In this document: piece after piece, positions 8,876 to 19,466 of the stretch
How positions within the stretch are numbered: position 1 is the stretch's first letter
How the letters are laid out: every line of letters starts with the position of its first letter
Assembly (NCBI RefSeq): GCF_003590835.1
Contig: NZ_QYUQ01000002.1
Span: 744,001 to 808,000 of the forward strand
Direction: 5' to 3'
Length of the DNA: 64,000 bases
Origin: Noviherbaspirillum sedimenti
GTDB taxonomy: Bacteria > Pseudomonadota > Gammaproteobacteria > Burkholderiales > Burkholderiaceae_D
The notes under the pieces: generated by a model
Database searches by the model: none
Seen by the model: only the letters and a program-made list of their open reading frames with translations
What the model was told of the DNA's origin: nothing
Made by a program: the position numbers and the translations under genes

Positions 8876-10420
8876 ATGGCCGATTCTTCCAAGCTGATCA
8901 TTTTCGACACCACCCTGCGCGATGGTGAGCAATCGCCCGGGGCGTCGATGACCAGGGAAGAAAAGATCCGTATCGCCCGCCAACTGGAGCGGCTGAAGGT
9001 GGATGTGATCGAAGCCGGCTTTGCCGCGTCCTCGCAGGGCGATTTCGAGGCGATTAAGGCGATTGCCGGCCTGATCAAGGATTCCACCGTGTGTTCGCTC
9101 TCGCGCGCCAATGACCGCGATATTTCCCGCGCTGCCGAAGCGCTGGCGCCGGCCGCACGCAAGCGCATCCACACCTTCATCGCCACCTCGCCCTTGCACA
9201 TGGAAAAAAAGCTGCGCATGACACCCGACCAGGTGCTGGAGCAGGCCACACAGGCGGTGCGCTTCGCTCGCCAGTTCACTGACGATGTCGAGTTCAGCCC
9301 GGAAGACGGCAGCCGCTCCGATATGGATTTTCTCTGCCGCGTGCTGGAAGCGGTGATCAGGGAAGGTGCGACTACCATCAATTTCGCCGATACGGTCGGC
9401 TATGGCGTGCCCGAGTTGTACGGCAACATGCTCAAATCCCTGCGCGAGCGCATCCCCAATTCGGACAAGGCGATCTGGTCGGTACATTGCCATAACGATC
9501 TCGGCATGGCGGTCGCCAATTCGCTGGCCGGTGTGATGATCGGCGGCGCACGCCAGGTGGAATGCACCATCAATGGCCTGGGCGAGCGCGCCGGCAACAC
9601 CGCGCTGGAAGAAGTCGTCATGGCCTTGCGCACGCGCCGCGATTATTTCAATCTGGAGGTCGGCATCGATACCACGCAAATCGTCCCCACCTCCAAGCTG
9701 GTGTCGCAGATCACCGGCTTTGCGGTGCAGCCCAACAAGGCGGTGGTGGGCGCCAATGCTTTCGCCCATGCCTCCGGTATCCATCAGGATGGCGTGCTGA
9801 AGGCGCGCGATACTTACGAGATCATGCGCGCCGAAGATGTGGGTTGGAGCGCCAATAAGATTGTGCTTGGTAAGCTGTCGGGGCGTAACGCCTTCAAACA
9901 GCGCCTCGATGAACTTGGCATCAAGCTCGATTCGGAGACCGAAGTCAACGCCGCCTTCGCCCGTTTCAAGGATCTGGCCGACCGCAAGTCCGAGATCTTC
10001 GATGAAGACATCATGGCGCTGGTGTCTGATGAGCAGCAGTCGCATGAGCAGGAACACTACCGCTTCGTCTCGCTGGCCCAGCATTCCGAAACCGGCGAGC
10101 GGCCGGCCTCGAAAGTCATATTTTCCATCGCCGGCAAGGAAGCCGTCGCCGAAGGGGAGGGCAATGGCCCGGTCGACGCCACGGTCAATGCCATCGAATC
10201 GATGGTCGGCAGCGGCGCTGAACTGTTGCTGTTTTCCGTGAATGCCATCACCACCGGCACGCAGTCGCAAGGGGAGGTGACCATGCGGCTGTCGAAGTCC
10301 GGCCGCATCGTCAATGGCATCGGCGCCGACCCCGATATCGTGGTGGCCTCGGCCAAGGCTTACCTGTCCGCCTTGAACAAGCTGCATTCCAAAGTGGAAA
10401 AGCTCAATCCGCAGCTTTGA
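8876..10420 (+). CDS. leuA: 2-isopropylmalate synthase
   Basis: 514 aa enzyme condensing acetyl-CoA with 2-oxoisovalerate, the committed step of leucine synthesis. The TIM-barrel N-terminal domain has [15 protein letters not shown], the metal ligands in [14 protein letters not shown] and [14 protein letters not shown]. The C-terminal regulatory domain (about residues 385-510) binds leucine for feedback control. AGGAGCACACC precedes the ATG. It ends 21 bp from a convergent lipoprotein gene. Confidence 0.96.
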   Translation: MADSSKLIIFDTTLRDGEQSPGASMTREEKIRIARQLERLKVDVIEAGFAASSQGDFEAIKAIAGLIKDSTVCSLSRANDRDISRAAEALAPAARKRIHTFIATSPLHMEKKLRMTPDQVLEQATQAVRFARQFTDDVEFSPEDGSRSDMDFLCRVLEAVIREGATTINFADTVGYGVPELYGNMLKSLRERIPNSDKAIWSVHCHNDLGMAVANSLAGVMIGGARQVECTINGLGERAGNTALEEVVMALRTRRDYFNLEVGIDTTQIVPTSKLVSQITGFAVQPNKAVVGANAFAHASGIHQDGVLKARDTYEIMRAEDVGWSANKIVLGKLSGRNAFKQRLDELGIKLDSETEVNAAFARFKDLADRKSEIFDEDIMALVSDEQQSHEQEHYRFVSLAQHSETGERPASKVIFSIAGKEAVAEGEGNGPVDATVNAIESMVGSGAELLLFSVNAITTGTQSQGEVTMRLSKSGRIVNGIGADPDIVVASAKAYLSALNKLHSKVEKLNPQL

Positions 10421-10441
10421 TTGCGGGTTGGCGCGCCGCGC

Positions 10442-11011
10442 TTACCAGGGGAAACCGAATACGTTGCCTTGGTTTTGGTAGCGCAAGTCCGGCGTGTTTT
10501 CCATCTTGCGCACGATACCGGCGCGGTCGAAGTGGACGTGCATGAGCGAGTTCCAAATGCCATATTGTTTGTAGGGATAGGTCCAAGCCTCCAGTTGCGA
10601 CAACGGAAAGTAGACCTGTTCGCTCGGTGCGCCGATGACATGCAGCACATCCTGCTTGGTTGCGCCGCCGATCCGGATCGTGGCAAATTTTTCATCGCTC
10701 AGGACTTGCTCGAAAGACGTTAATTTGCCATCCGCTCCGATGCGCGCCATCCAGGTTTCCTGGCCATAGGGGCCGTACATGTATTCCAGCAATTCTTCAT
10801 TGCCGAGGCGGTAGCGGTGGGTGGGCGCCCCACGCGCAGCCAGCACTTGCGCCTGGCTGTCGCCGATCCTGACCGGTTGCGGCAGGCTGCAGGCGCCTGA
10901 CAGCACCACGGCGAGCGCCAGCGCGGCGCCCGCAGTCAGGCGAACACGAGCGTGCCTTGCCGGACAAGGCGAAGGTCCCCGCAAAAATACGCTAAGTGTT
11001 TGAATGTTCAA
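10442..11011 (-). CDS. Putative lipoprotein with BamE/OmlA-like fold
   Basis: About 189 aa. A hydrophobic stretch (LTAGAALALAVVLSGAC) ends in lipobox LSGAC. The mature part has two short repeats resembling BamE/OmlA modules (IGDSQAQVLAARGAPTHRY and GGATKQDVLHVIGAPSEQV), each with the G.PT/G.PS turn. It is probably an envelope lipoprotein. The start is uncertain: TTG at 11009-11011 follows AGGAAA and is used here; a longer frame reaches 11290 but runs antisense through rpsO. Its promoter region overlaps that of the divergent rpsO. Confidence 0.7.
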   Translation of the reverse strand: MNIQTLSVFLRGPSPCPARHARVRLTAGAALALAVVLSGACSLPQPVRIGDSQAQVLAARGAPTHRYRLGNEELLEYMYGPYGQETWMARIGADGKLTSFEQVLSDEKFATIRIGGATKQDVLHVIGAPSEQVYFPLSQLEAWTYPYKQYGIWNSLMHVHFDRAGIVRKMENTPDLRYQNQGNVFGFPW

Positions 11012-11028
11012 GTGATTTCCTGTATACT
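11000..11028 (+). promoter_or_regulatory. Sigma70 promoter of rpsO
   Basis: TTGAAT (11000-11005), a 17-base spacer, then TATACT (11023-11028) preceded by TG. This is a near-consensus housekeeping promoter about 110 bp upstream of rpsO, leaving room for a 5' UTR of the kind where S15 autoregulation occurs in other bacteria. Confidence 0.75.
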
Positions 11029-11137
11029 TTGCCGTCTGGTCGGTTTGACCAGTTTTTTTCATCATTTGTTCACGGCGTAAATGGGGTTGGGGCTTGCTTG
11101 ACGACTCGACTCCAAGCGCCGCATGTGAAAGGTAATC

Positions 11138-11407
11138 ATGTCTGTAGAAAACATCAACAAAGCAGCAATTATTGCGGACAATGCCCGCGGTCAAAACGAT
11201 ACCGGTTCGCCGGAAGTGCAAGTCGCCTTGCTGACTGCCCGCATCAACGAACTCAACGGTCACTTCAAGGCCCACGCCAAGGATCACCACTCCCGTCGCG
11301 GCCTGATCATGATGGTTAACCGTCGCAAGAGCCTGTTGTCTTACCTGAAGGGCAAGGATGCCAATCGCTATCGTGCCCTGATCGAAAAACTCGGCCTGCG
11401 CAAGTAA
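11138..11407 (+). CDS. rpsO: 30S ribosomal protein S15
   Basis: 89 aa, full-length S15. The 16S rRNA-binding motif [19 protein letters not shown] is near residue 20, followed by [15 protein letters not shown] and the conserved C-terminus [12 protein letters not shown]. The protein organises the central domain of 16S rRNA and bridges to the 50S subunit. It is paired with pnp as in many proteobacteria; the promoter at 11000 and terminator at 11443 flank it. Confidence 0.98.
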   Translation: MSVENINKAAIIADNARGQNDTGSPEVQVALLTARINELNGHFKAHAKDHHSRRGLIMMVNRRKSLLSYLKGKDANRYRALIEKLGLRK

Positions 11408-11442
11408 TTCTTTGCGATATCCTGTTCCGAATTAGTTGGTCG

Positions 11443-11481
11443 ATGCCCGCGTCAGTTCGCTGATGTGGGCATTTGTTTTTT
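11443..11481 (+). terminator. Terminator between rpsO and pnp
   Basis: ATGCCCGC-GTCAG pairs with CTGAT-GTGGGCAT around a stable TTCG tetraloop (11443-11472), followed by TTGTTTTTT. It probably gives partial termination, so that pnp is read at a reduced level from the rpsO promoter. Confidence 0.85.
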
Positions 11482-11597
11482 CTGGATTCGGCAGGAAGCC
11501 ATTGTCGCAAAAGCGGAACGTCCTCTGGATGGATCGCTCGTGGTGAGGTGAACGACGGCGCCTGAAAATCCGTCGGCAAAAATAGAAAGGAAACACC

Positions 11598-13739
11598 GTG
11601 TTCAATAAAGTTACCAAAACCTTCCAGTACGGCCAGCATCAAGTCACCCTGGAAACCGGCGAAATCGCCCGCCAGGCCTCCGGCGCCGTGCTGGTGTCGA
11701 TCGAAGATACCGTGGTGCTCGCCACCGTGGTGGCCAAGAAGGATGCCAAGCCAGGCCAGGATTTCTTCCCGCTGACCGTCGACTATGTCGAGAAAACCTA
11801 CGCTGCCGGCCGCATTCCCGGTGGTTTTTTCAAGCGCGAAGGCCGTCCTTCGGAAAAGGAAACCCTGACCTCGCGCCTGATCGATCGTCCGATCCGCCCA
11901 CTGTTCCCTGAAGGCTACATGAATGAAGTCCAGGTGATCGTGCACGTATTGTCGGTCAACCCGGAAATCGACCCGGACATCGCCGCCATGATCGGCACCT
12001 CGGCCGCCCTGAGCGTCTCCGGCATCCCGTTCAGCGGCCCGATCGGCGCGGCCCGCGTCGGTTACATCGATGGCCAGTACGTGCTGAACCCGACCGTGGC
12101 GCAACTGGCCAAGTCCGACCTCGACCTGGTGGTCGCCGGCACCGAGCAAGCCGTGCTGATGGTCGAATCCGAAGCCAAGCAATTGTCTGAAGAAGTGATG
12201 CTGGGCGCGGTGGTGTACGGTCACGAGCAGATGAAAGCGGTCATCGACGCCATCCATGAACTGGTGCGCGACGGCGGCAAGCCGGAAGTGCAGTGGAGCC
12301 CGGCACCGAAGAATGAAGCGCTGATCGCCCGCGTGGCGCATTTCGCCGAAGCCAAGCTGCGCGAAGCCTACCAGACCAAGGACAAGCAGGCGCGCACCGC
12401 CAAGCTGAAGGACGTGACCACCAGCGTCAACGCTGCGCTGGCTGCGGAAGCTGCCTCGATCAGCGCTGCCGCACCGGATACGGCCGAAGTCGGCAATATC
12501 CTGTTCGACATGGAAGCCAGGATCGTGCGTTCGCAGATCCTGGAAGGCGAGCCGCGCATCGATGGCCGCGACACCCGCACCGTGCGGCCGATCTCGATCC
12601 GTACCGGCGTTCTGCCGCGTACCCACGGCTCGGCATTGTTTACCCGTGGCGAAACCCAGGCCCTGGTGGTCGCCACCCTCGGCACCGCGCGTGACGAGCA
12701 AAAGATCGATGCGCTGATGGGCGAGTACAGCGACCGCTTCATGATGCACTACAACATGCCGCCGTTCGCCACCGGCGAAACCGGCCGCGTCGGCACCCCG
12801 AAGCGCCGCGAAATCGGTCACGGCCGCCTGGCCAAGCGTGCCCTGGTCGCCGCCTTGCCGGCGCCGGAAGAGTTCAGCTACTCGGTGCGCCTGGTATCTG
12901 AAATCACTGAATCGAACGGTTCGTCGTCGATGGCGTCGGTCTGCGGCGGTTGCCTGGCATTGATGGACGCTGGCGTGCCGATGACTTCGCACGTGGCCGG
13001 CATCGCCATGGGCCTGATCAAGGAAGGCAGCAAATTTGCCGTCCTGACCGACATCCTGGGCGATGAAGATCACCTCGGCGACATGGACTTCAAGGTGGCC
13101 GGCACCGCCAATGGCATTACCGCGCTGCAAATGGATATCAAGATCCAGGGCATCACCAAGGAAATCATGCAGGTCGCACTGGCGCAAGCCCAGGAAGGCC
13201 GTCTGCATATCCTGGCCAAGATGCAGGAAGCTGTGCCAAGCGGCAAGGGTGAACTGTCCGATTTCGCACCGCGCCTGATCACCATCAAGATCAATCCGGA
13301 AAAAATCCGTGACGTGATCGGCAAGGGCGGCGCCGTCATTCGCGCACTGACCGAAGAAACCGGCACCCAGATCGACATCAGCGACGAAGGCGTGGTAACC
13401 ATTGCCTCCGTCGATGCTTCGGCTGGCCAGGAAGCCAAGCGCCGCATCGAAGAACTGACCGCTTCCGTCGAAGTGGGCAAGATCTACGACGGCGTGGTCC
13501 TGAAGCTGCTGGACTTCGGCGCCATCGTGCAAGTCTTGCCGGGCAAGGATGGCTTGCTGCACATCAGCCAGATCGCCAACGAGCGTGTCAACGCCGTTGC
13601 CGACTATCTGAGCGAAGGCCAGCAAGTGCGCGTCAAGGTGCTGGAAACCGACGACCGCGGCCGCCTGAAACTGTCGATGAAAGCTGTCGCCGCCGAAGAA
13701 GGTTCCGGCCAGGCCGAGGCAGCTCAGCCGCAGCAGTAA
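11598..13739 (+). CDS. pnp: Polyribonucleotide nucleotidyltransferase (PNPase)
   Basis: 713 aa phosphorolytic 3'-5' exoribonuclease, part of the RNA degradosome. Two RNase PH-like domains (about residues 10-230 and 310-545) are joined by an alpha-helical linker. A KH domain with [17 protein letters not shown] (about 570) and an S1 domain ([20 protein letters not shown], about 625-690) follow. The start is GTG at 11598 with GAAAGGAAA upstream. Confidence 0.97.
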   Translation: MFNKVTKTFQYGQHQVTLETGEIARQASGAVLVSIEDTVVLATVVAKKDAKPGQDFFPLTVDYVEKTYAAGRIPGGFFKREGRPSEKETLTSRLIDRPIRPLFPEGYMNEVQVIVHVLSVNPEIDPDIAAMIGTSAALSVSGIPFSGPIGAARVGYIDGQYVLNPTVAQLAKSDLDLVVAGTEQAVLMVESEAKQLSEEVMLGAVVYGHEQMKAVIDAIHELVRDGGKPEVQWSPAPKNEALIARVAHFAEAKLREAYQTKDKQARTAKLKDVTTSVNAALAAEAASISAAAPDTAEVGNILFDMEARIVRSQILEGEPRIDGRDTRTVRPISIRTGVLPRTHGSALFTRGETQALVVATLGTARDEQKIDALMGEYSDRFMMHYNMPPFATGETGRVGTPKRREIGHGRLAKRALVAALPAPEEFSYSVRLVSEITESNGSSSMASVCGGCLALMDAGVPMTSHVAGIAMGLIKEGSKFAVLTDILGDEDHLGDMDFKVAGTANGITALQMDIKIQGITKEIMQVALAQAQEGRLHILAKMQEAVPSGKGELSDFAPRLITIKINPEKIRDVIGKGGAVIRALTEETGTQIDISDEGVVTIASVDASAGQEAKRRIEELTASVEVGKIYDGVVLKLLDFGAIVQVLPGKDGLLHISQIANERVNAVADYLSEGQQVRVKVLETDDRGRLKLSMKAVAAEEGSGQAEAAQPQQ

Positions 13740-13790
13740 TCGGCGCAAAGCACTGCGCGGCAACAGCACCGCGCTGCTGCCTGCATGAAA

Positions 13791-13819
13791 CGCCCGGGTG
13801 CGAATCCGGGCGTTTTTTT
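13791..13819 (+). terminator. Rho-independent terminator after pnp
   Basis: A 7-bp stem CGCCCGG/CCGGGCG, an 8-base loop and seven T directly after it, 51 bp past the pnp stop. Confidence 0.9.
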
Positions 13820-13897
13820 CTGCCTGGCTGGAATGGATGGCATATCATCGAGTCTTACGGCGAATGCGCCAGATACAGCAAGCATGGAGCAAGAGAA

Positions 13898-14887
13898 ATG
13901 ATGAGGGCAATTGAAATCACGCGTCCGGGTGCGCCCGAGGTTCTGCAATTGTGCCAGCGGCCATTGCCGGAACTGAAGGCGGGCGAAGTACTGATCAAGG
14001 TGCATGCCGCCGGCGTCAACCGGCCGGATGTGTTGCAGCGCATGGGCCGCTATCCGGTCCCGCCCGGCGCCTCGGACCTGCCGGGGCTGGAAGTGGCCGG
14101 CGAAATCATTGCGGGGGATCTGGGCCGCAGCAGTTTTAAAATCGGCGACATGGTGTGCGCGCTGGCGCAAGGCGGCGGCTATGCCGAATATTGCGCCGCG
14201 CCGGTCGAGCAATGCCTGCCGCTGCCGCTCGGATGGCGTCCGGAAGAGGCAGCTTCGTTGCCTGAAACCTTTTTTACCGTCTGGAGCAACGTCTTCGACC
14301 GCGCCCGGCTGGCGCCGGGAGAAACCCTGCTGGTGCAGGGCGGTAGTTCCGGCATCGGCGTCACCGCGATCCAGTTGGCGGCGGCTATGGGGCATCGTGT
14401 CTTCGCCACCGCCGGTACCGAAGAAAAATGTCGCGCCTGCGAAGCGCTGGGGGCGGAGCGCGGCATCAATTATCGCAGCGAGGATTTCGCCGGGGTGGTC
14501 AGGCAGGCTACGGCAGGCAAGGGTGTCGACGTCATTCTCGACATGGTGGGCGGCGACTATGTTCCACGCGAGATCGATGCGCTCGCCGATGATGGCCGCA
14601 TCGTCCTGATTGCCCTGCTGGGCGGATCGAAGAGTGAGATTGATCTGGGCCAGGTCCTGCGTCGTCGCCTGACCCTGACCGGCTCCACCCTGCGGCCGCG
14701 GCCAGTCGCCTTCAAGGCCGACATCGCCGCCAGCTTGCGGGAAAAAGTATGGCCTTTGCTCGAATCCGGCGCGATCAGGCCGGTCATCCATGCCAGCTAT
14801 CCGCTTGAACAGGCGGCGCAGGCGCACGCTTTGATGGAAACCAGTACGCATATCGGCAAGATCGTGCTGACCGTGGCGGCGGGCTAG
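13898..14887 (+). CDS. NAD(P)H quinone oxidoreductase, PIG3/zinc-independent MDR family
   Basis: 329 aa medium-chain reductase. A GroES-like N-terminal half (AGEVLIKVHAAGVNRPDVLQ, PGLEVAGEII) is followed by a Rossmann domain with LLVQGGSSGIGVTAIQLAAA (about residue 147) and the YRSEDF NADPH region. The structural and catalytic zinc cysteines of alcohol dehydrogenases are absent, as expected for quinone oxidoreductases. MM at the start leaves 13898 or 13901 possible. It probably reduces quinones or enals; the physiological substrate is unknown. Confidence 0.88.
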   Translation: MMRAIEITRPGAPEVLQLCQRPLPELKAGEVLIKVHAAGVNRPDVLQRMGRYPVPPGASDLPGLEVAGEIIAGDLGRSSFKIGDMVCALAQGGGYAEYCAAPVEQCLPLPLGWRPEEAASLPETFFTVWSNVFDRARLAPGETLLVQGGSSGIGVTAIQLAAAMGHRVFATAGTEEKCRACEALGAERGINYRSEDFAGVVRQATAGKGVDVILDMVGGDYVPREIDALADDGRIVLIALLGGSKSEIDLGQVLRRRLTLTGSTLRPRPVAFKADIAASLREKVWPLLESGAIRPVIHASYPLEQAAQAHALMETSTHIGKIVLTVAAG

Positions 14888-15010
14888 GGCGGCCCGGGGG
14901 CGGCCCAGGGCGAAGTTGGGATGCGGCGCACGAAGAATTCAAGTCGCGCCGGTTTGACCGCATTTGCCACAGCGGGCTACAATAGCGGGTTATTTAAACA
15001 ATGGACTGAT

Positions 15011-15769
15011 ATGCGTCGAAAATTAGTCGCTGGCAACTGGAAAATGAATGGCAGCTTGGCTGCCAATACTGCCTTGCTGGCTGGCCTGAAGGCCGGCTTG
15101 AAGGTCGACTTGCAACAAGCAGCATGCGATGTCGCCGTATGCGTGCCAACGCCTTACCTGGCGCAATGCCAGGCTGAACTGACCGGCAGCAGTATTGCCT
15201 GGGGTGCGCAGGATGTGTCCGTGCATGAAGCGGGCGCCTTTACTGGCGAGGTGGCGGCATCGATGTTGCTGGATTTCGGTTCTGCCTACGTGATCGTCGG
15301 CCATTCCGAGCGGCGCGCTTACCACGGCGAAAGCAGCGAACTGGTGGCGCAGAAAACCCTGCGCGCGCTGGCCGCGGGCTTGACCCCGATCGTCTGTGTC
15401 GGCGAAACCCTGGCCGAACGCGAGGCGGGGCAGACCGAGCTGGTGGTTGGTCGGCAAATCGACGCCGTACTGCAAGTCCTGGACGCAAGCCAGTTGCAGC
15501 GCATCGTGCTGGCTTATGAGCCTGTGTGGGCGATTGGCACCGGCAAGACTGCGACGCCGGCGATGGCGCAGGAAGTGCATGCCACGCTGCGCGCACGGCT
15601 GGCAAGCAAGGATGCCGCAGTCGCAGCGCAAGTGAAGATTTTGTATGGCGGCAGCATGAAGCCGGAAAATGCCAGCGAATTGCTGGCAATGCCGGATATC
15701 GATGGCGGCCTGATCGGTGGCGCAGCCTTGAAGGCAGCGGATTTTCTGGCGATCATCGGCGCAGCCTGA
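15011..15769 (+). CDS. tpiA: Triosephosphate isomerase
   Basis: 252 aa TIM-barrel enzyme interconverting dihydroxyacetone phosphate and glyceraldehyde 3-phosphate. Active-site elements are present: NWKMNG (Lys), [14 protein letters not shown] (His), the catalytic glutamate in [15 protein letters not shown], and phosphate-binding [10 protein letters not shown]. The start [14 protein letters not shown] at 15011 is chosen over a frame beginning 90 bp earlier whose extra residues do not belong to the family. tpiA-secG-tRNA-Leu-nuoA is a conserved order in Burkholderiales. Confidence 0.96.
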   Translation: MRRKLVAGNWKMNGSLAANTALLAGLKAGLKVDLQQAACDVAVCVPTPYLAQCQAELTGSSIAWGAQDVSVHEAGAFTGEVAASMLLDFGSAYVIVGHSERRAYHGESSELVAQKTLRALAAGLTPIVCVGETLAEREAGQTELVVGRQIDAVLQVLDASQLQRIVLAYEPVWAIGTGKTATPAMAQEVHATLRARLASKDAAVAAQVKILYGGSMKPENASELLAMPDIDGGLIGGAALKAADFLAIIGAA

Positions 15770-15816
15770 TCGCATTTTTGACTGTTCAGCAATAACCTGC
15801 AATTGGAAGCGAATCA

Positions 15817-16233
15817 ATGAATATCTTTTTTACTGTAATTATCGTCGTTCAGGTCCTGTCCGCCTTGACTATCATCGGCCTGGTCTTGCTGCAGCATGGC
15901 AAGGGCGCGGATATGGGGGCGGCATTCGGTTCCGGGGCATCCGGCAGCCTGTTCGGCGCCAGCGGCTCTTCCAACTTCCTGTCCAAGGCGACCGGTGTGG
16001 CTGCGACGATTTTCTTTTGCGCAACGCTGGCGCTGGCTTATGTCGGCAGCAAGCCTGGTGCGCTCAAGGGTGGCGTGATGGAGGGCTTGCCGGCAGTGCC
16101 CGCTGCCAGTAGCGTGGTGCCGACGCCAGCGCAATCCGCGACGACCGGCGATGCACAATCGGCTGCACCAGCGGCCACGCCAGCGGCAAATGCGCCGGCG
16201 CCCGCCGTTCCGGCGAATCAGATTCCGAAATAA
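15817..16233 (+). CDS. secG: Preprotein translocase subunit SecG
   Basis: 138 aa inner-membrane subunit of SecYEG. The first membrane helix is FFTVIIVVQVLSALTIIGLVLLQ (continuous hydrophobic region). The conserved loop follows (HGKGADMGAAFGSGASGSLF, then GASGSSNFLSKATG), then a second helix near AATIFFCATLALAYVG. The Ala/Pro-rich C-terminal tail of about 60 residues is longer than in E. coli but usual in betaproteobacteria. Confidence 0.95.
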   Translation: MNIFFTVIIVVQVLSALTIIGLVLLQHGKGADMGAAFGSGASGSLFGASGSSNFLSKATGVAATIFFCATLALAYVGSKPGALKGGVMEGLPAVPAASSVVPTPAQSATTGDAQSAAPAATPAANAPAPAVPANQIPK

Positions 16234-16275
16234 AACAAATAGGGCCCCTCATTCATTGTTTTGCAGCAATGTACA

Positions 16276-16304
16276 TTGAATAATGGTGGCAAAGCGGTTA
16301 AAAT
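16276..16304 (+). promoter_or_regulatory. Sigma70 promoter of tRNA-Leu
   Basis: TTGAAT (16276-16281), exactly 17 bases, then TAAAAT (16299-16304). The expected start point lies a few bases before the mature tRNA 5' end at 16316. Confidence 0.75.
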
Positions 16305-16315
16305 AACGGGCTAAT

Positions 16316-16400
16316 GCCGACGTGGTGAAATTGGTAGACACGCTATCTTGAGGGGGTAGTGGCGCAAGCTGTGCGAGTTCGAGTCTCGCCGTCGGCACCA
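16316..16400 (+). tRNA. tRNA-Leu (anticodon GAG)
   Basis: 85 nt including encoded CCA. The acceptor stem GCCGACG/CGTCGGC is perfect, with discriminator A. The D-arm includes GAAATTGGTAGAC. The anticodon loop CTTGAGG gives GAG, reading CUC/CUU. There is a long class II variable arm (GTGGCGCAAGCTGT region) and a T-arm GTTCGAGTC. It lies between secG and nuoA. Confidence 0.97.
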
Positions 16401-16416
16401 AAAAAATAACGAGATC

Positions 16417-16456
16417 AAAAAGCCAGCAAGGAGGTTTTGCCTATGCTGGCTTTTTA
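16417..16456 (+). terminator. Terminator after tRNA-Leu
   Basis: AGCCAGCA (16421-16428) pairs with TGCTGGCT (16444-16451), extended by an A-run before and TTTTT after. It ends the tRNA transcript. Confidence 0.85.
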
Positions 16457-16470
16457 TCGGGGAAAAGGGC

Positions 16471-16517
16471 GTTTGACCTGTGGTGGTAAGTCGGGTCGGG
16501 CGTCTTCTTGGTCAAAC
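16471..16517. promoter_or_regulatory. Inverted repeat upstream of nuoA
   Basis: GTTTGACC (16471-16478) and GGTCAAAC (16510-16517) form a perfect 8-bp inverted repeat with a 31-base spacer, ending 20 bp before the nuoA start. It could be a regulator site or an mRNA structure over the nuoA translation start. Confidence 0.35.
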
Positions 16518-16537
16518 TATCTGCACGAGCACACACC

Positions 16538-16897
16538 GTGAACCTCGCAAATTACTTTCCAATTTTGTTGTTCATCCTGGTCGGCATTGGTGTCGGCGTC
16601 GTGCCGCAAGTGCTGGGTCGCGTGCTTGGCCCGCACAAGCCGGATGCTGAAAAATTGTCGCCGTACGAATGCGGCTTCGAGGCATTCGAAGATGCGCGCA
16701 TGAAATTCGATGTGCGCTATTACCTGGTCGCCATTCTCTTCATCCTGTTCGATCTCGAAACCGCATTCTTCTTTCCGTGGGGTGTGGCCATGCGTGAGCT
16801 CGGCTGGGCCGGCTTCGTGACGATGATGGTGTTCATTGCCGAATTCGTGGTCGGATTTTGGTATATCTGGAAGAAAGGCGCCCTGAACTGGGAGTAA
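16538..16897 (+). CDS. nuoA: NADH-quinone oxidoreductase subunit A
   Basis: 119 aa, three transmembrane helices. The conserved cytoplasmic loop [20 protein letters not shown] and the acidic second helix [12 protein letters not shown] are present. It is the junction subunit between membrane and peripheral arms of complex I. The start is GTG at 16538 ([12 protein letters not shown]); an upstream TTG in frame at 16508 lacks family support. It is the first gene of a 14-gene operon. Confidence 0.95.
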   Translation: MNLANYFPILLFILVGIGVGVVPQVLGRVLGPHKPDAEKLSPYECGFEAFEDARMKFDVRYYLVAILFILFDLETAFFFPWGVAMRELGWAGFVTMMVFIAEFVVGFWYIWKKGALNWE

Positions 16898-16900
16898 GTC

Positions 16901-17377
16901 ATGGCTATTGAAGGCATATTGAACGAAGGCTTTGTCACCACGACGGCGGACAAGCTGATCAACTGGACCCGCACCGGCTCGCTGTGGCCGATGACCTTCG
17001 GTCTGGCCTGTTGCGCGGTGGAGATGATGCATGCGGGCGCCGCCCGTTACGACATGGATCGCTTCGGCGTGATTTTCCGGCCGTCGCCGCGCCAGTCCGA
17101 CGTCATGATCGTCGCCGGTACCCTGTGCAACAAGATGGCGCCGGCGCTGCGCAAGGTGTACGACCAGATGTCCGAGCCGCGCTGGGTGATTTCGATGGGC
17201 TCCTGCGCCAACGGCGGCGGTTACTACCATTATTCCTATTCGGTGGTGCGCGGCTGCGACCGCATCGTGCCGGTGGATGTGTATGTGCCGGGTTGTCCGC
17301 CGACTGCGGAAGCGCTGATCTACGGCATCATGCAGCTGCAGAACAAGATCAAGCGCACCAATACGATCGCCCGCTAG
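16901..17377 (+). CDS. nuoB: NADH-quinone oxidoreductase subunit B
   Basis: 158 aa. It binds the terminal [4Fe-4S] cluster N2 next to the quinone site. Ligands are seen in [17 protein letters not shown] (paired Cys), [20 protein letters not shown] and [13 protein letters not shown]. It starts 3 bp after nuoA. Confidence 0.97.
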   Translation: MAIEGILNEGFVTTTADKLINWTRTGSLWPMTFGLACCAVEMMHAGAARYDMDRFGVIFRPSPRQSDVMIVAGTLCNKMAPALRKVYDQMSEPRWVISMGSCANGGGYYHYSYSVVRGCDRIVPVDVYVPGCPPTAEALIYGIMQLQNKIKRTNTIAR

Positions 17378-17392
17378 GCGCAAAAGCATATT

Positions 17393-17989
17393 ATGTCGAC
17401 GAAACTAGAAATCCTTGAGGCTGCCTTGCGCAATGCGCTTGGCAGTCATCTTCAAAGCCTGAATGTCGCGCTGGGCGAGGTCACTATCGTGGTCAATGCC
17501 GCCGATTACCTGGCTGCCATGCGCGTCTTGCGCGACCATGCCGATCTGCGCTTCGAGGAGTTGATCGACCTGTGCGGCATCGATTATTCGACTTATGGCG
17601 ATGGTGTCTGGGAAGGTCCGCGCTTTGCCGCGGTCTCGCACCTGCTGTCGATCGAACACAACTGGCGCCTGCGCGTGCGGGTTTTTGCGCCGGACGATGA
17701 ATTGCCGGTGGTCGCCTCGGTGACCCAGATCTGGAATGCCGCCAACTGGTACGAGCGCGAAGCCTTCGACGTCATGGGCATCCTGTTCGAGGGGCATGAC
17801 GACCTGCGCCGCATCCTGACCGACTACGGCTTCATCGGCCATCCGTTCCGCAAGGATTTCCCGGTCTCCGGCTATGTCGAGATGCGCTACGATCCGGAGC
17901 AGAAGCGCGTGATTTACCAGCCGGTGACGATCGAGCCGCGCGAAATCACGCCGCGCGTGATCCGCGAAGAACAGTACGGGGTCAAATAA
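17393..17989 (+). CDS. nuoC: NADH-quinone oxidoreductase subunit C
   Basis: 198 aa peripheral-arm subunit (30-kDa family). The signature is [20 protein letters not shown] then [20 protein letters not shown]. It is a separate NuoC, not the NuoCD fusion of enterobacteria. Its stop shares one base with the nuoD start (TAATG). Confidence 0.96.
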   Translation: MSTKLEILEAALRNALGSHLQSLNVALGEVTIVVNAADYLAAMRVLRDHADLRFEELIDLCGIDYSTYGDGVWEGPRFAAVSHLLSIEHNWRLRVRVFAPDDELPVVASVTQIWNAANWYEREAFDVMGILFEGHDDLRRILTDYGFIGHPFRKDFPVSGYVEMRYDPEQKRVIYQPVTIEPREITPRVIREEQYGVK

Positions 17990-19242
17990 TGGCTGACATC
18001 AAAAACTATACTCTGAACTTCGGCCCGCAGCATCCGGCCGCGCACGGCGTATTGCGCCTGGTGCTGGAGCTCGACGGCGAAGTGATCCAGCGCGCCGACC
18101 CGCACATCGGCCTGCTGCACCGCGCCACCGAGAAGCTGGCCGAGCAAAAGACTTACCTGCAATCGGTCCCCTACATGGACCGCCTCGACTACGTGTCGAT
18201 GATGTGCAACGAGCACGCCTACGTGATGGCGATCGAGAAACTGCTCGGCCTGGAAGTGCCGATTCGCGCGCAGTACATCCGCGTCATGTTCGACGAGATC
18301 ACCCGGGTGCTGAATCACCTGATGTCGCTTGGTTCGCATGCGCTCGACGTTGGTGCGATGGCGGTATTCCTGTACGCCTTCCGCGAGCGCGAAGACCTGA
18401 TGGATTGCTATGAAGCGGTTTCCGGCGCGCGCATGCATGCGGCCTACTACCGTCCGGGTGGCGTCTATCGCGACCTGCCGGATACCATGCCGCAATACCA
18501 GGCATCGCTGGTGCGCAATGACAAGGCGATCCGCCAGATGAATGAGAATCGCCAGGGTTCGCTGCTGGACTTCATCGAGGATTTTACCAGCCGTTTCCCG
18601 GGCTATATCGACGAGTACGAAACCCTGCTGACCGACAACCGCATCTGGAAACAGCGCCTGGTCGGCGTCGGCGTGGTTTCGCCCGAGCGCGCCAAGGCAA
18701 TGGGCTTTACCGGCGCCATGCTGCGCGGTTCCGGCGTCGAATGGGATTTGCGCAAGAAGCAGCCGTACGAAGTGTATGATCTGCTGGACTTCGATATCCC
18801 GGTGGGCGTCAACGGCGACTGCTACGACCGCTATCTCGTGCGCGTCGAGGAAATGCGCCAGTCCAATCGCATCATCAAGCAGTGCGTCGAATGGTTGCGC
18901 AACAATCCCGGTCCGGTGATGACCGACAACCACAAGGTGGCGCCGCCGTCGCGCGTGGACATGAAGAGCAACATGGAAGAGCTGATCCACCATTTCAAGC
19001 TCTTTACCGAAGGCTTCCATGTGCCGGAAGGCGAGGTATATTCGGCCATCGAGCATCCGAAAGGCGAATTTGGCATTTATATCGTTTCCGACGGCGCCAA
19101 CAAGCCTTACCGCCTGAAGATCCGCGCGCCGGGCTTTGCCCACCTGCAGGGCTTGAACGAGATGGCAAAGGGCCACATGATCGCCGACGCCGTGACGATC
19201 ATCGGTACCCAGGACATCGTGTTTGGTGAGATCGACCGCTAA
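17989..19242 (+). CDS. nuoD: NADH-quinone oxidoreductase subunit D
   Basis: 417 aa 49-kDa-type subunit forming the quinone-binding cavity with NuoB. It has [20 protein letters not shown] near the start, [14 protein letters not shown], and a C-terminus ending [14 protein letters not shown]. Length is as expected. It is followed not by nuoE directly but by an unusual 224-bp spacer with three hairpins. Confidence 0.97.
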   Translation: MADIKNYTLNFGPQHPAAHGVLRLVLELDGEVIQRADPHIGLLHRATEKLAEQKTYLQSVPYMDRLDYVSMMCNEHAYVMAIEKLLGLEVPIRAQYIRVMFDEITRVLNHLMSLGSHALDVGAMAVFLYAFREREDLMDCYEAVSGARMHAAYYRPGGVYRDLPDTMPQYQASLVRNDKAIRQMNENRQGSLLDFIEDFTSRFPGYIDEYETLLTDNRIWKQRLVGVGVVSPERAKAMGFTGAMLRGSGVEWDLRKKQPYEVYDLLDFDIPVGVNGDCYDRYLVRVEEMRQSNRIIKQCVEWLRNNPGPVMTDNHKVAPPSRVDMKSNMEELIHHFKLFTEGFHVPEGEVYSAIEHPKGEFGIYIVSDGANKPYRLKIRAPGFAHLQGLNEMAKGHMIADAVTIIGTQDIVFGEIDR

Positions 19243-19291
19243 GCGTATGAATAAACCTACTGCGCGCCCCAATCCCGGATCTGCGATGCTC

Positions 19292-19377
19292 GCCGTACTT
19301 CAGTACGGCTGGCGAAGCAGGGAATTCGGACAGCATGCTGTCCGCCTGCGGAGCGACACTGGCTTGCAAGCCAGTGT
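19292..19377. repeat. Three tandem hairpins between nuoD and nuoE
   Basis: Within the 224-bp spacer lie GCCGTAC-TTCA-GTACGGC (19292-19309), an 18-bp perfect palindrome centred on AGCATGCT (19327-19344), and a 22-bp perfect palindrome centred on TTGCAA (19356-19377). The layout resembles a REP/BIME-like intergenic repeat. It might also stabilise or process mRNA between nuoD and nuoE. No gene is seen here. Confidence 0.7.
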
Positions 19378-19466
19378 GCGCCCTGCAAGGGCTTCTCGAT
19401 CCGGCCTTGAGGCGCTCGCTACGGTTTCTTCACACGCTGATCAAGTTGAGATTTGAGGCAAAAACA

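Noticed and set aside
19223..19456. 78-codon frame in the nuoD-nuoE spacer
   Set aside because: It simply translates the hairpin repeats and has no coding character.
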